Shown here: positions 10,710 through 23,970 of the stretch, one piece after another
Position numbering within the stretch: position 1 is the stretch's first letter
Layout of the letters: each line of letters starts with the position of its first letter
DNA from: Perkinsus chesapeaki
Lineage: Eukaryota > Perkinsozoa > Perkinsida > Perkinsidae
NCBI GenBank assembly: GCA_013115145.1
Contig: JAAPAO010000041.1
Location: 1-64,000 of the forward strand
Length of the DNA: 64,000 nucleotides
Reading direction: 5' to 3'
Notes under the pieces: generated by a model
What the model was told of the DNA's origin: nothing
Seen by the model: the letters and a program-made list of their open reading frames with translations, nothing else
The model's database searches: none
Made by a program: the position numbers and the translations under genes

Positions 10710-12141
10710 TATGAGGCTAATGGGGGCACTATGGCAAGGATTCATCGGAATCTGTTCATTAATGGTTGCTGAAGCAACATTCCTGACTCCTGCCACGGAT
10801 GCTTCGTCAACGGAAGGTGATAGTGGGGCAGCGGATACATTAGGAGAATGGACAATTAGGCAAGGAGGAGGAAGATAAGCCTCTCCAGTTGGATGAGGAC
10901 TCCCTACTGATGGCCTTTGGTTCGGAGGAAGCACATAGGACTGTGGTAGCATGCGCAGGATGCATTCAAGGAGTCTTAGTGCAATCTTAAACGTTCAGGA
11001 ATGGTGCAGGAAATACCACCCTCGCAGTGATATATTTGAATGTCGACTGGAAGACGGAGGAAAACTGAAGTGAGTCAATGCGGTGGAGCAACCGCTGAAT
11101 GAACCAGGTCGATGCGTATCTGGTAGGAACGAAGGGAATGATATGGTTAAGGAAGGAAAGTGGCGAGAGGCTGCGGAAAGATACCTTGCCGCACTGTAAG
11201 CAAACTCCGACTGCGGAGTTGCGACAGCTTTCATATTGAACAAGTGGGTTTTAGATACGAGGTAGATTTCTCTATTGGACAGCAATGGCAGCTCACCAAT
11301 GAGCATCAACACCTGTTGGATACCATCAAGCTCTCGGTAGGATGAAGATCGGTAGATCACCAGTCGATTTATAGAGCCGTTAGATACTCAACAACCTGTG
11401 CCTAGCATACCTTCATATTGGTATCCCGGATAAGGCTAGCAAGGCAGCTGATCTGGCATTGAAGAGTGTGGCAATTATAGATCGGATGGCCAAAGAAACT
11501 GAAGGCCTGAATTCGGTGTAAGTCTCCCGTCACCCATGTCGGTCACACAGTGGGGCGACCAGTGTGTGCTTACATACCGCAGTATCGGAATATCCTCTAA
11601 GATAGAATATATCATTTAGTGGCAGCATGGCATAGGTGGTATTTGGTTTAGGTCAAAGGAGACTAAAGGAAAAGTTTACTTTAGACGAGGGAGAGCACAA
11701 TTACTGCTCGGACAATACGATAGGGCATACGGAGATGCAAAAGAGGCTTATCAGGTAGCTAACGAGTTGCTCCTGGAGCTTCTTTGTGCTTATCTTTTTC
11801 CAGCTTTGCCCGTCAGACGCGGCGGTTCAGCGGTTAAAAGTTGAGGCACGTAGAAAAATGAAGGAAGAAGATGAAGTAAGCGAGCGGCCTCTGTGAGGAA
11901 TAGAGATAATGCTGTGATTCAGAAAGCGACTAGAGTTTGGAAGTCCAGTGCTAAGAAAATGTTTTCAAAGGACGACGAGCCTGCAAAGACAAGAGAGAGT
12001 AAGCCTTAACTCTACTTGCACTCCATATGAAACTGTCCAGGTCCGGTAGAAGATGATGAAGGTGAGATTAAGACCAAGTCTGAAGGTTGGATATCGTGGC
12101 TGATGCGATGCTCTTTGTGTCGAAGGAGAAAACGTGACTGA
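10710..12141 (+). CDS. TPR-domain co-chaperone-like protein
   Basis: Multi-exon gene of which the C-terminal half is clear. TPR-like helices are DMVKEGKWREAAERYLAAL (about 11138-11196), a second unit near 11400-11520 (PDKASKAADLALKSVAI), and the best one at about 11670-11750: KVYFRRGRAQLLLGQYDRAY, which fits the last TPR of FKBP- or CYP40-type immunophilins. A 49-nt intron then joins AYQ to LCPSDAAVQRLKVEARRKM. After a further 42-nt intron the protein ends EGWISWLMRCSLCRRRKRD, stop 12139-12141; this short hydrophobic, Cys- and Arg-rich tail could anchor it to a membrane (inference). I could not find an FKBP or cyclophilin domain in the 10.7-11.1 kb part, where exon limits are unclear, so the start given is only the first plausible ATG. 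Confidence 0.55.
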
Positions 12142-12371
12142 TAATGCTCTTCGGTTATGTATGCCGTGATAATCACGGCCGCTGATTTGTTCTGATATTC
12201 CACAACACTGTTTCGTGGTGTTTGTGAGCTTTGTCTTGACAGTGATACGGCTCTCGGGAAACCGGGCTTCGAGGCTAGTGGCAGGTCTCATCTCAGTTTG
12301 AAGGGATCAGATGGATTTGTGGATAGGGGATCTTTCCTTGCTTTCCTTTCCAGCGAGTCGGAAAAGGGATT

Positions 12372-13495
12372 CCAGGAGGTGACCTCCTGGAGGTCCAATT
12401 AGTGAAGTTAAGTGCTACGTCCGCACTGCTCGTTCCCTTAGGGGTCTTCACACCTGAATTGGACTAGGTCAGTCCGACTAGCAGGGGCGGGCTCTGCCCG
12501 CGAAGCGACAATAGAGTCAGTTGAGCTGACTGTCAGCTGCTGGCGGCCATTTACAATATACTTTGCAGTCTCCAACTCCGATATAATCTAAACTCACAGT
12601 CATTCCATAGTCTCTGTCATAACTGTGAGTTTGAACTGCTTGTTTTTTACGCACTTCGTTGTCAAACATAGTCTGGCAATTCTTGTCCGGCAAGAGAGGT
12701 CTCGGACAAGTCTTGTGACAAGACTTGCCATCTTCATACGGTCCCAAGCTGATACCGACGGTCGGTCGGTCACCGACCGCACATCACCCTCTCAAGCATT
12801 GTGTCCGCTCTCCAAGCCCGACGCAAGCTCAATGTCTATGGCGTGAAGTTGAGAGCGCTATGGCATGCGGTGCATCAACGACAACTCTAATCCGTGAAAG
12901 ACATGGTGGAGGAGGTTAAACCACGTATGTGGTCTGAAGGAAATCTCGGTCGGTCTGTAGCCCATGTATTCAATGGACAGGCAGTCCAGGACTGCTTTCG
13001 CTGAGAATCCTGTTTTCCATACCTCCAGCATCCCCACTGTGCGTTCAAACTGCGTACTTACAGCAGCACGGCCTCCCATTGTGAATAAGCTGCGAGTTCG
13101 TGGTATCAGCTTACTGCAGCTTACATTGTGTAAGCGTACACGCCAGAACTCAAAGGAGAGTTGGCGTAGTAATGCCAATAGACAGCTCAGTGCGATATCG
13201 AGTGTCTAGTGGGATGTTACCCGTTACAGCTAACGAAGCTTCTGACACCCTTACCGGATCTGTGCACTCTCAAGTCAAAAGTTCTAGTTGTCAGTACGTA
13301 CTTCATCGCTAACATAATTCTACTAAACTTCGCTGAACTTCTTTTATTAGTTTCCACATTGCCCTTGTTTAGTGAGTTCAGAGTTCAGTTGACGTGGTTC
13401 GATCACAGCCCACAATTGCTGCCAACTGTACAGTCAGCCTGCTCCTGGCAGGCAAGACTAAACCTGCTTCAGTTTTCACTGATTGCTAATCAGTG
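12372..13495. repeat. Cluster of short perfect hairpins in a non-coding block
   Basis: Between the TPR gene and the next gene (12142-13562) I see no convincing exon but many short inverted repeats with loops of 1-5 nt. Clear ones are 12372-12380/12382-12390 (arm CCAGGAGGT, 1-nt centre), 12487-12492/12496-12501 (GCGGGC), 12515-12520/12526-12531 (AGTCAG), 12708-12716/12718-12726 (AAGTCTTGT, 1-nt centre), 12763-12770/12772-12779 (CGGTCGGT, 1-nt centre), 12981-12987/12989-12995 (GCAGTCC, 1-nt centre), 13119-13125/13129-13135 (GCTTACA), 13437-13442/13448-13453 (GCCTGC) and 13477-13484/13488-13495 (CACTGATT). A longer one pairs 12590-12600 with 12622-12632 (11-bp arms). Arm sequences differ, so it is the fold and not the sequence that recurs. 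Confidence 0.75.
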
Positions 13496-13562
13496 TGTGG
13501 TTGAACTGGATGAACGGTTTTGTTCTTCATTCGTGGGTTAGCTACACTTACTTGGATTTGCT

Positions 13563-16514
13563 ATGTTATACGGAGATGTCAGCTCACCGAGTGACCTTCA
13601 AGCAGAGGTTGAATTTTATCGGCTGAAGGCGGATGAGCTGCAGCTAACGCTCGAACTAGAGCAGCATAACCGAAGCCTCGACGAGGCCAGGAGGCGGAAG
13701 GTGAGCGCTCGATAGGAATATTATGTCGCAACCACATGGCAATCAGACTCTGGAGAAGGACGATGCTGATTTGATAGAAAAGACTATGGAAGGGTGAGCC
13801 GGGCTCACACTTTGGCGGTTAGGAACGTCGGCTTGCAGGTATAGGGCTGCCATTCAGTACCTGTTCAAGGTGCTTTTGAAGACACAGCGTGAAGTGAATG
13901 TACTGAAGGAAAAACTCAAAGCTGAACAAGTACAAGGAGCCGAAGTGTGCAGCTGTTGAAGTGATCCTTCCTCAGGACCGCCGGGGCGAAGGCGGCTCCC
14001 AAGGGGTTACCGGTCGGGAGGCCGAGCAGGTTATTGACATGCTTACATTGGAGCGCCAACGGAAACAGAAGGAAATGGACCGGCTTGAGGTGACATTGCC
14101 GACCAAGGCTGCATTACGCTGGTCTTCAAGAAAGATTTAGTGGAGGCTAGAGGCGCACTGACAGAAGCTGAGAATCTGAACTCGGATATGCAGACAACAT
14201 TGAGCGCCTACGAGGAGCTGCTCGCTGAGAAGGATAAAGAGGCCGAAGAGCTGGTTAGTCTGCTGCTGCACACCATTGTCGAGGTATGGAGCCTGGCTGT
14301 TGTTTAGGTTAAAACTATGGAGGATGTCGTTAAGCGAGCACGAGGAGCTGCGGAGTCGGCTGAGCTATGGCGCAGGAGAGCTTTGGAGATTGCTACTGAA
14401 GTAGGTAATTAGGCAGCCCGTTGGTTTGCATCGCAGTAGTTCAGGCTATTGAAAAGTCTGCGGAGTCTGGTAGGCCCACGGCTCGACGGGAAGGCCTTGG
14501 CGAAGCAGTTGGCATCGGGGACGCCTCACATTGTTCTGCCGAAGAGCGGATGATGATGGAAGCTGTGATGGATAGGATGCCCATAACCATCCGTCAGAAG
14601 GGAGCACTTAACTGCTTGAAGGTGAGATACCTCTCGATGGCAGTGGACAGCCTAATCTTGCAGGTCGTTGCGTTTATGCAACGGGTTCTGCGTAAAGCCA
14701 GTCTGGCCAGCTTGCTGTTGGCACGGTGGCTATGTGAAACGCTGCAAAGGTGAACTCTATCTTAATCATGTCTCAGTGATGTCACCTTGCAGCTCATCAG
14801 AAGCCTCCGCCGCCGCCCCCCATCTGTGCTTATTACTAGCTCAGGCAGCTGATGGTTCAGCAGCCGCCATTAGGATTCTAGCCGCCACCGAAGACATACA
14901 GAAGTGATCCTATTGCTGTACTTTTCAAGTCGACAAGCTCTCGATTAGGTGCATAGACATCACCCTTGCCAAGGGCGCTGCAGACCTGGTGCTCTCCTCG
15001 GAGATGGTGGGTCGTGACCATATCGAGCCTTTAAGCCTGCCTTCAGGAGTTGGATACCGTCGTGCAGCAGGTGGCGCTGTGCTCTGTAGACCCCTCGGTT
15101 TTGCCGTTCGATGATCTCCTACAATGTATAAAGAGCTTCCTCACCAAACTCAAGTCTGCATGTGCTGCGACGTAGCAATCCTTGTGGGTTGGTGATGGGA
15201 ATGAACGCAGCAGGTTTCCTGAGCTGAGCTTCGCTACAACACTTGGCGCGGCTGGCAGTGCTGTACTCGCGGCCAGGCTGGTTGCTGTCGGAGCTCAGGT
15301 GTCCCAATCAGCTAATGCAGATCGCATGGCTTTCGGCCTGCCAGGTTCGTGATGTTGACGGCAGTGCACTCGTGAGAGCTTGCGCGGCTAGGCTCAGTAG
15401 GAGTGCTTGTGGCGCCGCCCGACTACCGCGGGCAGTGAAGGTCGAGGGCGATGGGTTGGCGTTCATCAGGGCACTGGAGAGAAACACCTCGTCCTCCAAA
15501 TCAGATGGTGAAGTTGAGAGAAGTTGCTCTCGACTGTTGTATAGGTGACGACAGAACCCCTCGCCAGGACGTGACGGAAACAGCAAAAGGGTTGGAAGCA
15601 GCTACTCTCTTAATCGGTGGGGCTTCTTCTAACCCTGGATGCCTGTCCAGTTGAGTGAATAGGCCAGCTGCCACCAGTGGACGAAACGCCCGAAGAAACA
15701 CCGCCGGACGAGGCCAACACGCTCGCCTCACTCGGCAGGGACATTGTCGAGGTCGTGCAGGATGAGGTACGGCAGAAAAAGGCCGTGAATGCGGGCAGTA
15801 CTGCGTCAGTCGGCTCGCTATAACGCACTGCTGGATAAGGCAGAGAAAGACGAAAGGGATATTAGGGAGCTGAAAGGAGAGCTACAGGCATCAAAGGCGG
15901 GTATACATCAGCGGCAGCAGGGTCAAGTAGCACCAGTGAGGCCTGGGATTGTGGTCAGAAGTTGAGGCACTGCGGGAAGCTGAGGCAGCGTTGGGCCAAA
16001 GGTTGATGGAGACAACACACAAGGACGAAGCCTTCAAGGCTCAAGAAGCAGAACTGGATCGACTGAGGGCCGAGATGGAGTAGGGTCTTATTAATGGCAG
16101 ATTCCAAGAAGCTAACAGTTACTACCGGCGGGTGGAGAGGAGACAGCTGAGGGCACAACTCAGTAGCACTCAGAAGGAGCTCGATAATGCGGGCTCCAAA
16201 GAGGCGTCTTTGCGACGTAAAGTTGAACTATTTGAACAGGCAAGGGTTTTTGGTTGTTGTTATTCCCAGGATCCATTTCTGTAGGCTGAGCGACTGAGAG
16301 CTGATCGAGAACGAGCTACGGGCAGCTACGGTGGTGATGCACATCTTTTGCTACTGCAGATGCAGTCAGCCAGTCAGCAGGTAGGATAACAGCAGCTCGA
16401 CTAAGTCTACTCAATCTTCAGAACGCGCGCCTTCGAGCACGGCTGGCAAGAGTCCTCATCCGCGATCCTTTTGAACCTCTGACGTCATCGCCCGGCGGTG
16501 CCTGGAAAGCATAA
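13563..16514 (+). CDS. Long coiled-coil protein, possibly dynactin p150-like
   Basis: Begins at ATG 13563 (MLYGDVSSPSDLQAEVEFYR) and ends with RLRARLARVLIRDPF and stop TAA at 16512-16514. Many exons separated by 40-50 nt introns encode heptad-like, Glu/Arg/Leu-rich helices at both ends (13.56-14.4 kb and 15.8-16.5 kb). Between them lies a less charged, apparently globular region (14.4-15.65 kb) with helices such as VAFMQRVLRKASLASLLLAR and VLPFDDLLQCIKSFLTKLKS. A coiled coil, globular domain, coiled coil layout is that of dynactin p150Glued, but I see no CAP-Gly domain and the match is architectural only. A generic centrosomal or basal-body coiled-coil protein is the alternative. Confidence 0.55.
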
Positions 16515-16642
16515 TCGAACATCACAGGAGCCTTCTCGGTGTAATTAAGTTATGTCACCGCTGCCACATGCCGTTGACTAACCCCTCAAACGTTTCCCCT
16601 CTATAGTGCGTTTTGTCGTTGTGTCAATTGTCTGTCTTGGGA

Positions 16643-19600
16643 ATGGCCGAGGTTTATAGTATTTCTTGTCCCATGGAGTCTACAGTAATGCATGTAACTG
16701 AGGTTGATGATGCCAACCATTATGGTGTGTCTAACAACACAGCTCTGGTCCGGCTGGATCCTAATTCTATGTTAAAGAATGTTCAAGTTCGCTTTGAAGA
16801 GGCCTTCCAGGAAGGTACCCCTTGTTCAGCATCAAGGGTTACAATCATTACTTGGTTCAGCCAAACGCCGAGTGCGGTGCAGTAGTGGAGACAGTAGTGG
16901 TATCCAGTTCCTCGGTGGTGGCAGTAGCATCTACACCTGGACCGGCTCTGTCCTGTTAGCCATCAATCCCTACCAGCAAATGAATGTCTATGATGTTGAA
17001 TATGTTAGGTAGGCCACTGCCGCCTACCTGAGATGCCCTTTGATGCCGCCTCCTCAGGTACCATTATTCTAAAAATCTTAACCAAGCCGATCCCCACCCC
17101 TTCGCCATTGCCAGCCACGCGTGAGACGGTATGTTGAAAGGAAGAGTGAGCCTGTTTGAGGGCAGGTATAGGCAACTGTCCAAGACTAGAGTGTCGCAGT
17201 CCATCATCATAAGCGGCGAGTCGGGAGCTGGGAAGACAGAGTCGAGCAAGTAAGGAACACCACCACCACCACCGAGCGAGGGTTATCACATGGCTTTCTC
17301 ATGTTAGACATGTCATGCGGTTCCTAACAATGCTTGATGAGACCTTTATAAAGAGCGGTCCGAACTCTAACCGTTCTCGTGGCCAAGGTGCGGGCGGTAG
17401 AAGCACTTTAGATGATAGGATATTGGGTAACATCTGGACAGCGAACGGCATCATCATCATCAGCATCGGCCTCGAAGACATAGCACATCTGCTCAGGCAC
17501 CAACCCTATTCTAGAGGCCTTTGGTAACGCGAAAACTGTGCGGAACGACAACTCGTCAAGATTTGGCAAGTTGATGAAGCTCAACTACACTCTGCCGACA
17601 GCTTCTCATAATGCTGCTAAGTAGGGTCCCTCCGGGTGGTGACAGGTGAACTTATCTCGCCATCAGACCAGTCATTAAATCCGCCTCAATTGACACATAT
17701 TTGCTGGCTCGGAGTCGGGTGACACATGTACGGGGAGGCTGTTCCCTTCATGTGGGCTTAGCGTCAGTTTCAGACCAGCAGCGCATACGAGCGGAGCTAT
17801 CATATCTTTTATCTCCTCTGTGCGGGCGTGAAGGACGTTGAGATGAGGAAACGGCTGCGACTGGAAGGTGAGGCTCGCATGCCGCTTACTAGCATATCAA
17901 CATTGGTTTATTGTCATCTATAGTGCTTACGTCGGTGGTACTGCGTGAGAGCTCTACTTATTCTAGTTGTACTCCCCCTCCTCCTGAGCTATTATTATCG
18001 TGTTGCTCAATTCATTAACTCTTTGCATTGATGAGCGTGTCAGATACAGCAGGAGAGTACACCTATCTCACTCCGTGCAAGAGTAAAGGCCCAGCGAAGG
18101 TCCGGGATATGGATGATGCGGTGGCATTTGCTGAGGTGAGGAAGGACAGCACCACCAGCAGCAGCAGCGTTATTTATACTCGAGGCTATTAGGTGGTGGA
18201 AGCCTTTACTAAACTGGGCATCCCGGAGTCTGAGCAGATGGCCATCTTCTCGGTGGTCAGCGCTGTTATGAAGCTAGGGAATATTGGGTAGGCGATTCCT
18301 TATCCGGACTGCCCAAGCGGCTGAAGAGAAACTAACAGCAATTGCTTCGTTTTTCAGGCTCTATCCTGATGAAGGTAATCCCGAAGGTAAGACTAGGACG
18401 GACGACGGTGGCAGGAAGGCAGCGGAGGACGTAGCGGCCCTTATCGGTACACTGAAATGTGTGAAGGTTGCGCTCAATTCTGTGGTCAGGTCTAGATGAG
18501 CTGCCCGAGCCGTTTATCGATCACCTCACTCGCCAGCGGCTGGTGGTTGGCGGCAATAAAGACATAACTTGGGCCGACATCAGATCCACCAAGGCTAGTA
18601 CTGTCCGAGACGGTAGGGTTACTTGTATATTGACGGAGAACTTGTCTCCTTCAGCACTGGCTAAGTCCTTATACGTTAAAGTGTTCGACTACGTGGTGGA
18701 CCTGCTTAATGAAAAGCTCCGAGGGGACGATCAAAGCTCGTGCGTTGACGATGGCGAGAACGTCAACCCGAATCCACAGGTATCTCGCTCATTCTATTCC
18801 CCCTCACACTACCGACGGAGGACTAGTCACCTATGGCGCCTCATTTTGCCACTTGGATCTCAAACGGTTGTGTTTGTGTGTTAGTCTCCGAGAGCAGCTG
18901 AGGAAAGAAGCATCTGTATTCTGGATATCTTTGGCTTCGAGAATCTCGCCAGGAATTCTCTCGAGCAGCTCTGTATCAACTTTGCCAATGAAAGGCTCAA
19001 TGAATACTTCACAGAAAACGTAATCATCGACTGCTGCTGCCGTTCCGATTTCCACGCGGTCCAGGTTGTCCTATCTGAGAGGGAGGAATATCACCAGGAG
19101 CATATCCCACTCGTAAGGTTTGTAGACCCATGTCACGCGTAGCTCCTACCTTACAGCCCGATTTGACACCGCCGGACAACCGTCCCACTATCAATGTCAT
19201 CGCCAGTCTAAGTCCACCCGGTAGCATCGCACTGCTTGGGAACGCTTTATCATATGACAGGTATCTTCGAGCACCTTCGAGTGGTGACGGTCGACTATAT
19301 GATTCGCCCTTTGGATAAGGATTATGATGCTATCTTCATGTCTCGACTAGGTGGGCCATCCCACCGTCCACCCAGCAGTGTTGTTTCTACTGCCATTCAT
19401 TCAGCGCCAGTGGCAGCGATTAACTGGTGCAAGGACGGCAGTGGGCGAGGGAAGACACGAGTGCTGAAGTGTGTTGGTCCGCAGCATCCGCAGCTCTTTA
19501 TAGTTAATCATTACGCGGAGCCTGTTACGTAAGGCTTGCTTTGCATTATCATTCATGTAGTCACTGTTATTTAGATATAGCACTGAAGGGTTTATAGAGA

Positions 19601-22600
19601 AAAACAAAGACTGCGATAAGAACGTCATGGATCTGCTGTCCCTTTCAAACAGCGACTTCATACAGAAGCTTATTAGTGGTGATTGCCATAACGAGCTGCC
19701 AAGACATGACCTTCTGGCAGGCCCTTCGAAGGGGATGGAGGCCGACTCTGATGGAGAGGGCTGGAAGGGTGCTGAGTATGGCACCGGTGGCCGAATGTCG
19801 ATCCAACCAGCATCCCGAATGAGCGTATTGTTGTGATGAAGTGGCGCCTTGAGTAGCGTTGTTGTTTTGAGGTATTCGGTGGAGGTCGACCAACTGCAAG
19901 AAGCATGTCCATTGCGGGGCATTCGAGGATGTCTGTTGCCCAGTGCTTTGGAGGGGGAGGAGGAGTAGGGCCGACGGCGGCCTCGAAGAAATGCATAGCT
20001 TCGGAGTTCGCCAAACAGGTAGGCATGAAACTTGTTAGATTACGAGCTTACATGCTCCTGCTTATTGACGTAACTAGTTGCTGATGTAGCTGTAAATAGC
20101 ATGTGTTATGACTTTACGATATGTTGTGTACATGCCGTGATACAAAAGGACTTGTTTCGGGAAATGTAATCTGGAAATCCTGGTCTGTATCGGCTTCCTC
20201 AGGTCGACGTTCTCTTGGAAGATCTAAAGGCTACCCGTTCCCACTATATACGGTGCATCAAACCGAATGATGACCAGCTACCTGGCGCCTTTCGGCCCGA
20301 GAGAGTGTTCAAGCAGTTGGAAGTACCTTTACCCTTGTACAGCTGCTCCACTGTGTGCTCAGGTCACAGGGATGTTTACTGTACTTGTGCTTATGGCGCA
20401 CGCCTACCCAACTCGAATTCCCTATGCGGACCTCTTTGACAGGTTTGCTACTATACCTGCTTTTATTATAATCCCACAGTGTAGCTGTTCAGATACAAGT
20501 CGATGTTGCCTGGGCATATCCTTGGCTTGCTCATGCGTTCTGGGAGAGGTGGAGGTGCGAGGCTCTTTGTCGAACAGATGCTCGATGTAAGTCTGACGTA
20601 GTTGCACCTCGACCAACTACAGTTATTTCGATACAAGGACATTTCCTGTCGCTGAGAAGATACGCATCTTTCCGGTAGGTGGTCGCGCAAGAAGAGCACT
20701 CAGCCGGTCGCGTCTACTCTAAAGGGAAGGAGTTTGCCCTCGGCACATCCAAGGTATTCTTCCGACCCCAAAGCGTGGAACCAGTCGACTCCCTGCTAGT
20801 AAGTGCTCAACTGCCAGTGATAATCATTTTAAATGCTAACAGGCGGCCATCGACTGCGACGTGGCAAAGAGGAACAGAGTGGCGCAAGCCATCGCCGCCT
20901 CTATAATCCGGCGAAGGCGCTACCGTCAGCAATGCTACATCAGAGTAATGGGTATTGCTCACGCAGCACGACGGTCATCAGCTGCCTCCTTGTAGACTGG
21001 TGGTCGGCTACTGATAATACTTCGAAGACGTCAGAACTATTGGAAGTGGTTCCATCAATACTTCCTTCGTCTCACCGCTATAGTCAAGTACATTAGAATT
21101 CGTCTGCTGCCGTCTGTGTGAGGGACGCCTACAAGAGCTGTCCTTTCAGTTTTGGCTCTCTTTGCAGGTACGAACGACGTCGAGTTCGCAAGGCTGCGGC
21201 CTGTAGAATCCAGAGCTACTGGCGGGCCCGTCAGGGCCGTAAGCGACAGGAAGCTGCCCTTATTATCATTGCAAGAGTGCGATGCTATCTTGCGCAAAAG
21301 TTGTTGAAGGAAAAGGCTCTCCGGTGAGCGGCTTGAGAAGCACGCTTCCGAAGAGGCTCTAATTAGGCGACAAGTGTGTATGAGCAGTGCTATATGTATA
21401 CAATGTGCCTGGCGTCAACGGATGGCGCGAAAAGAGATACGGAGGAGATTCAACGCTAATGAGGAAGCCAAACGCAGGTTGGTCAACGCTATTACTATCT
21501 TCGATGGTACCTGACTTTAGGCGTGCCGAGATTGAGAGGATGAAGGAACTGCAAAGGGAGAAGGAAGTGGCAGAAAAGCAATTGGAAGAAGCTAGAAGAT
21601 TCATTGAGAGAAAAGAAGGTGGGCTCCGTCACGTGTTGGCGACTACCTTGCATTTGCAGAGGAGTCTGCGGCGGCCTGCGAGGCTTTATTACGGCAAAAG
21701 GAGCAGAAAGCGTAGGGCAGGCTTCCGGGCTTCGTACCGCATCTCCATTTGGTGCTGTGTAGATGTGATAGAGAGAATCGGAGCATGGAGTTAGCTGATT
21801 GGGAAGCTCATCAGATCCGAGACGCTCAACGCATTCGGGAGCGAGGTAACATATGAAGCATATAGGGATTACAACTTGCCGGTTGACAGAGGAGGCCGAG
21901 AAAGCTGAGTTTATGAGGGAGAGGGCCTCCTTGGAGGCAACGTTGGCCGAGCAACGAGCACGGTTTGAGGCAGAGATGGCGGCTGAGAAGGCAAGAGTTG
22001 AAGCCCAGATGGCTGAGGAGAAGGCTCTGTTGGAGAGGAGATTGGCTGACCAGCGGGCAGAGATAGAGGCTGAACGAGCACGCAACGAAGAAGAGAAGAG
22101 ACGAATTGAAGAAGAGCGAGCTGAAGAGTAGGCTATTTCCCCTCTATTGGTGATGTGTGGAGGAGTGTTTGACAGGGCGAAGATGGCAGAGGTTCTCCGT
22201 CAACGGCAGGTTGAGTTGGAAAGAGAGAAGATAGAGCTCGAACAAGCCAAGCTGACTGCTAGCATGGCCGCCGTCCTGAGCTCGCCTGGGTACTCTGAGT
22301 GTTCCTCCTCTAAGAGGGAGAATGAACTCTTGGCTGCTAAAGAGGTATGATGTGCAGTGGGCATATGGCATACAATGTCCCGACTTTAGGAAGAGATAAT
22401 GCGACTTAGGGCCGAAGTGGAGGCATTTAGAAGTAAAAAGGAAGCCGAGGTGAGTCTATTATGGTGGGTTATGTGGATGTTTGGTGAGTAGGATGAAGGA
22501 TGCTCATCGAGCAAGAGAGCTCATTCCCCAGCACTGGAGAGTGTGCCGCCGGCCAAGCGCAGCAGATCCAATTCCTCAAATGATATAGAAAAGAACACCC

Positions 22601-23970
22601 CTCAGAGGTAAAGCACGCAAGAAGCTTTGAAACACTCAAATGTGGACAGAGCTGGTAGGGGCGACGTGCCGATGATGGCAGCTTCACCTTTGGCCTTCAC
22701 GCCTGGTCGACCAGATCGCAGTGAATCACGGCTTGAGTCGGCGCAGAAAGCTCGACGCGCTGCTAGGGCGGACTATACGGGAGGTGACGCTTCTAGGATC
22801 AATTGTGGAAATGTGCACAGTAGGGGATTCGTCGGCGGTGAATAGACGGGAGCAGATGCAGCGACGTGAAAGGATGCAAAGTAGCGCAGAAAAGGAGAAG
22901 CGGCTGAAGGCTATGAGGGTCAGCAGTCCCATTTGGGGGGGTTATCAGTCTTTGGTGGTAGGAGTCAGCTCGGTGGTTCGAGGATGATAATGGGACTTCA
23001 CTCTCGCCTATCAAACGCGTAGATGAGGAGGAGGATGATGACCGATGCGGGTAAGATATTTCGGAGGTTGAGATGTCACTCCGTGCAGGGATAGGAAGAG
23101 CCTATTGGATATATCCGATAAAGAGATGTATGATGCGAAACCACAGACCAAATGGGAGACAGATCCTTCTCAAATAGTTGTTGGAGAGTCGCAGATGATA
23201 GTGCAGAGAGTGTGGAACAGGGAATCTCGCCGACTGTGAGCTTGGCTCGGACCCACCAACGTTTTACCACCTTTCTCAGGCGATCCTCAGAAGTGTCAAT
23301 TCCTTCCATGGTCTACAGTGAGAGTAATTTGCGACAGCCGAGTGCGTCACTTAACAAGGGTAGAGGAGCGAGGGCTAGAGCTGCCTCGGCCAACACATCT
23401 GCCGTGTCTGGTTCGGGGGTGAGAATCTATATCCCATTCTTCGTTGACACATCTGCAGGCTCCTAATGCGACCCGCATCCCGGCACGAGCCGTGCGAACC
23501 ACTCGAGCGGCAGCTGCGGTTTATGAGCGTGAGAATATATCAGGTAAGTAATAGCTTAACCGTTATTAGTAGCCATTCCTCAGGACTTAGTGCAGCAGCA
23601 GCATCAACCCTCAACATAAGCTATGGTGGAGGAGGAGGCAAAGGAAGAGCAACTAGGATGCAACCACCAGGTGTTACAGTCAAGAGTGTTGCGCGCGGCT
23701 CGGCTGCCGACCGAGCTCGCTCTGCTCCAATCACCGGAGTCCGAGTAAGTCAAGCGTACGCGTAAACCTCGTGAGCCATTTTTGGTGTCTCAGAGAGCTG
23801 TGCCGAAGGCCGGGCCAGCCGGTGGGGTAGCATCGCAACCGGCGGGCTCCCAATCCAAAATTGGACGAGGCAATGGTACACTAAGAACGGCAGCAGCAGC
23901 AGTGACGTCGACGTCGTTGTTGTCCAATAATTCATGTCGCGGGAGGGGCGTAGCATCTAAGAGGCCTTGA
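16643..23970 (+). CDS. Unconventional myosin heavy chain
   Basis: About 7.3 kb with many short introns; ATG at 16643 ([17 protein letters not shown]). Motor landmarks in order: [20 protein letters not shown] (about 16930), P-loop GESGAGKTE (17215-17241), [20 protein letters not shown] with switch I (to 17570), [13 protein letters not shown] (about 17800), relay region LDIFGFEN (18921-18944) followed by [25 protein letters not shown] (about 19495), a Gly-rich loop, [18 protein letters not shown] (about 20240), [13 protein letters not shown], and [11 protein letters not shown] (about 20740). IQ-like motifs for light-chain binding follow ([20 protein letters not shown], 21.17-21.33 kb). A single-helix or coiled-coil segment (21.5-22.3 kb, repeated Ala-Glu-Arg-Ala heptads) and a basic, Ser/Ala-rich tail end at 23968-23970. 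No FERM, MyTH4 or WD domain is visible. The tail after 22.6 kb is low complexity and its exon limits are uncertain; part could be a separate gene. Confidence 0.9.

Noticed and set aside
19401-19922. 173-codon minus-strand ORF inside the myosin gene
   Set aside because: The plus strand here carries conserved myosin motor motifs ([12 protein letters not shown] and the region before the Gly-rich loop); the reverse ORF has no domain.
21495-22085. 196-codon minus-strand ORF rich in Ala and Ser
   Set aside because: It is the shadow of the plus-strand Ala/Glu/Arg helix of the myosin tail.
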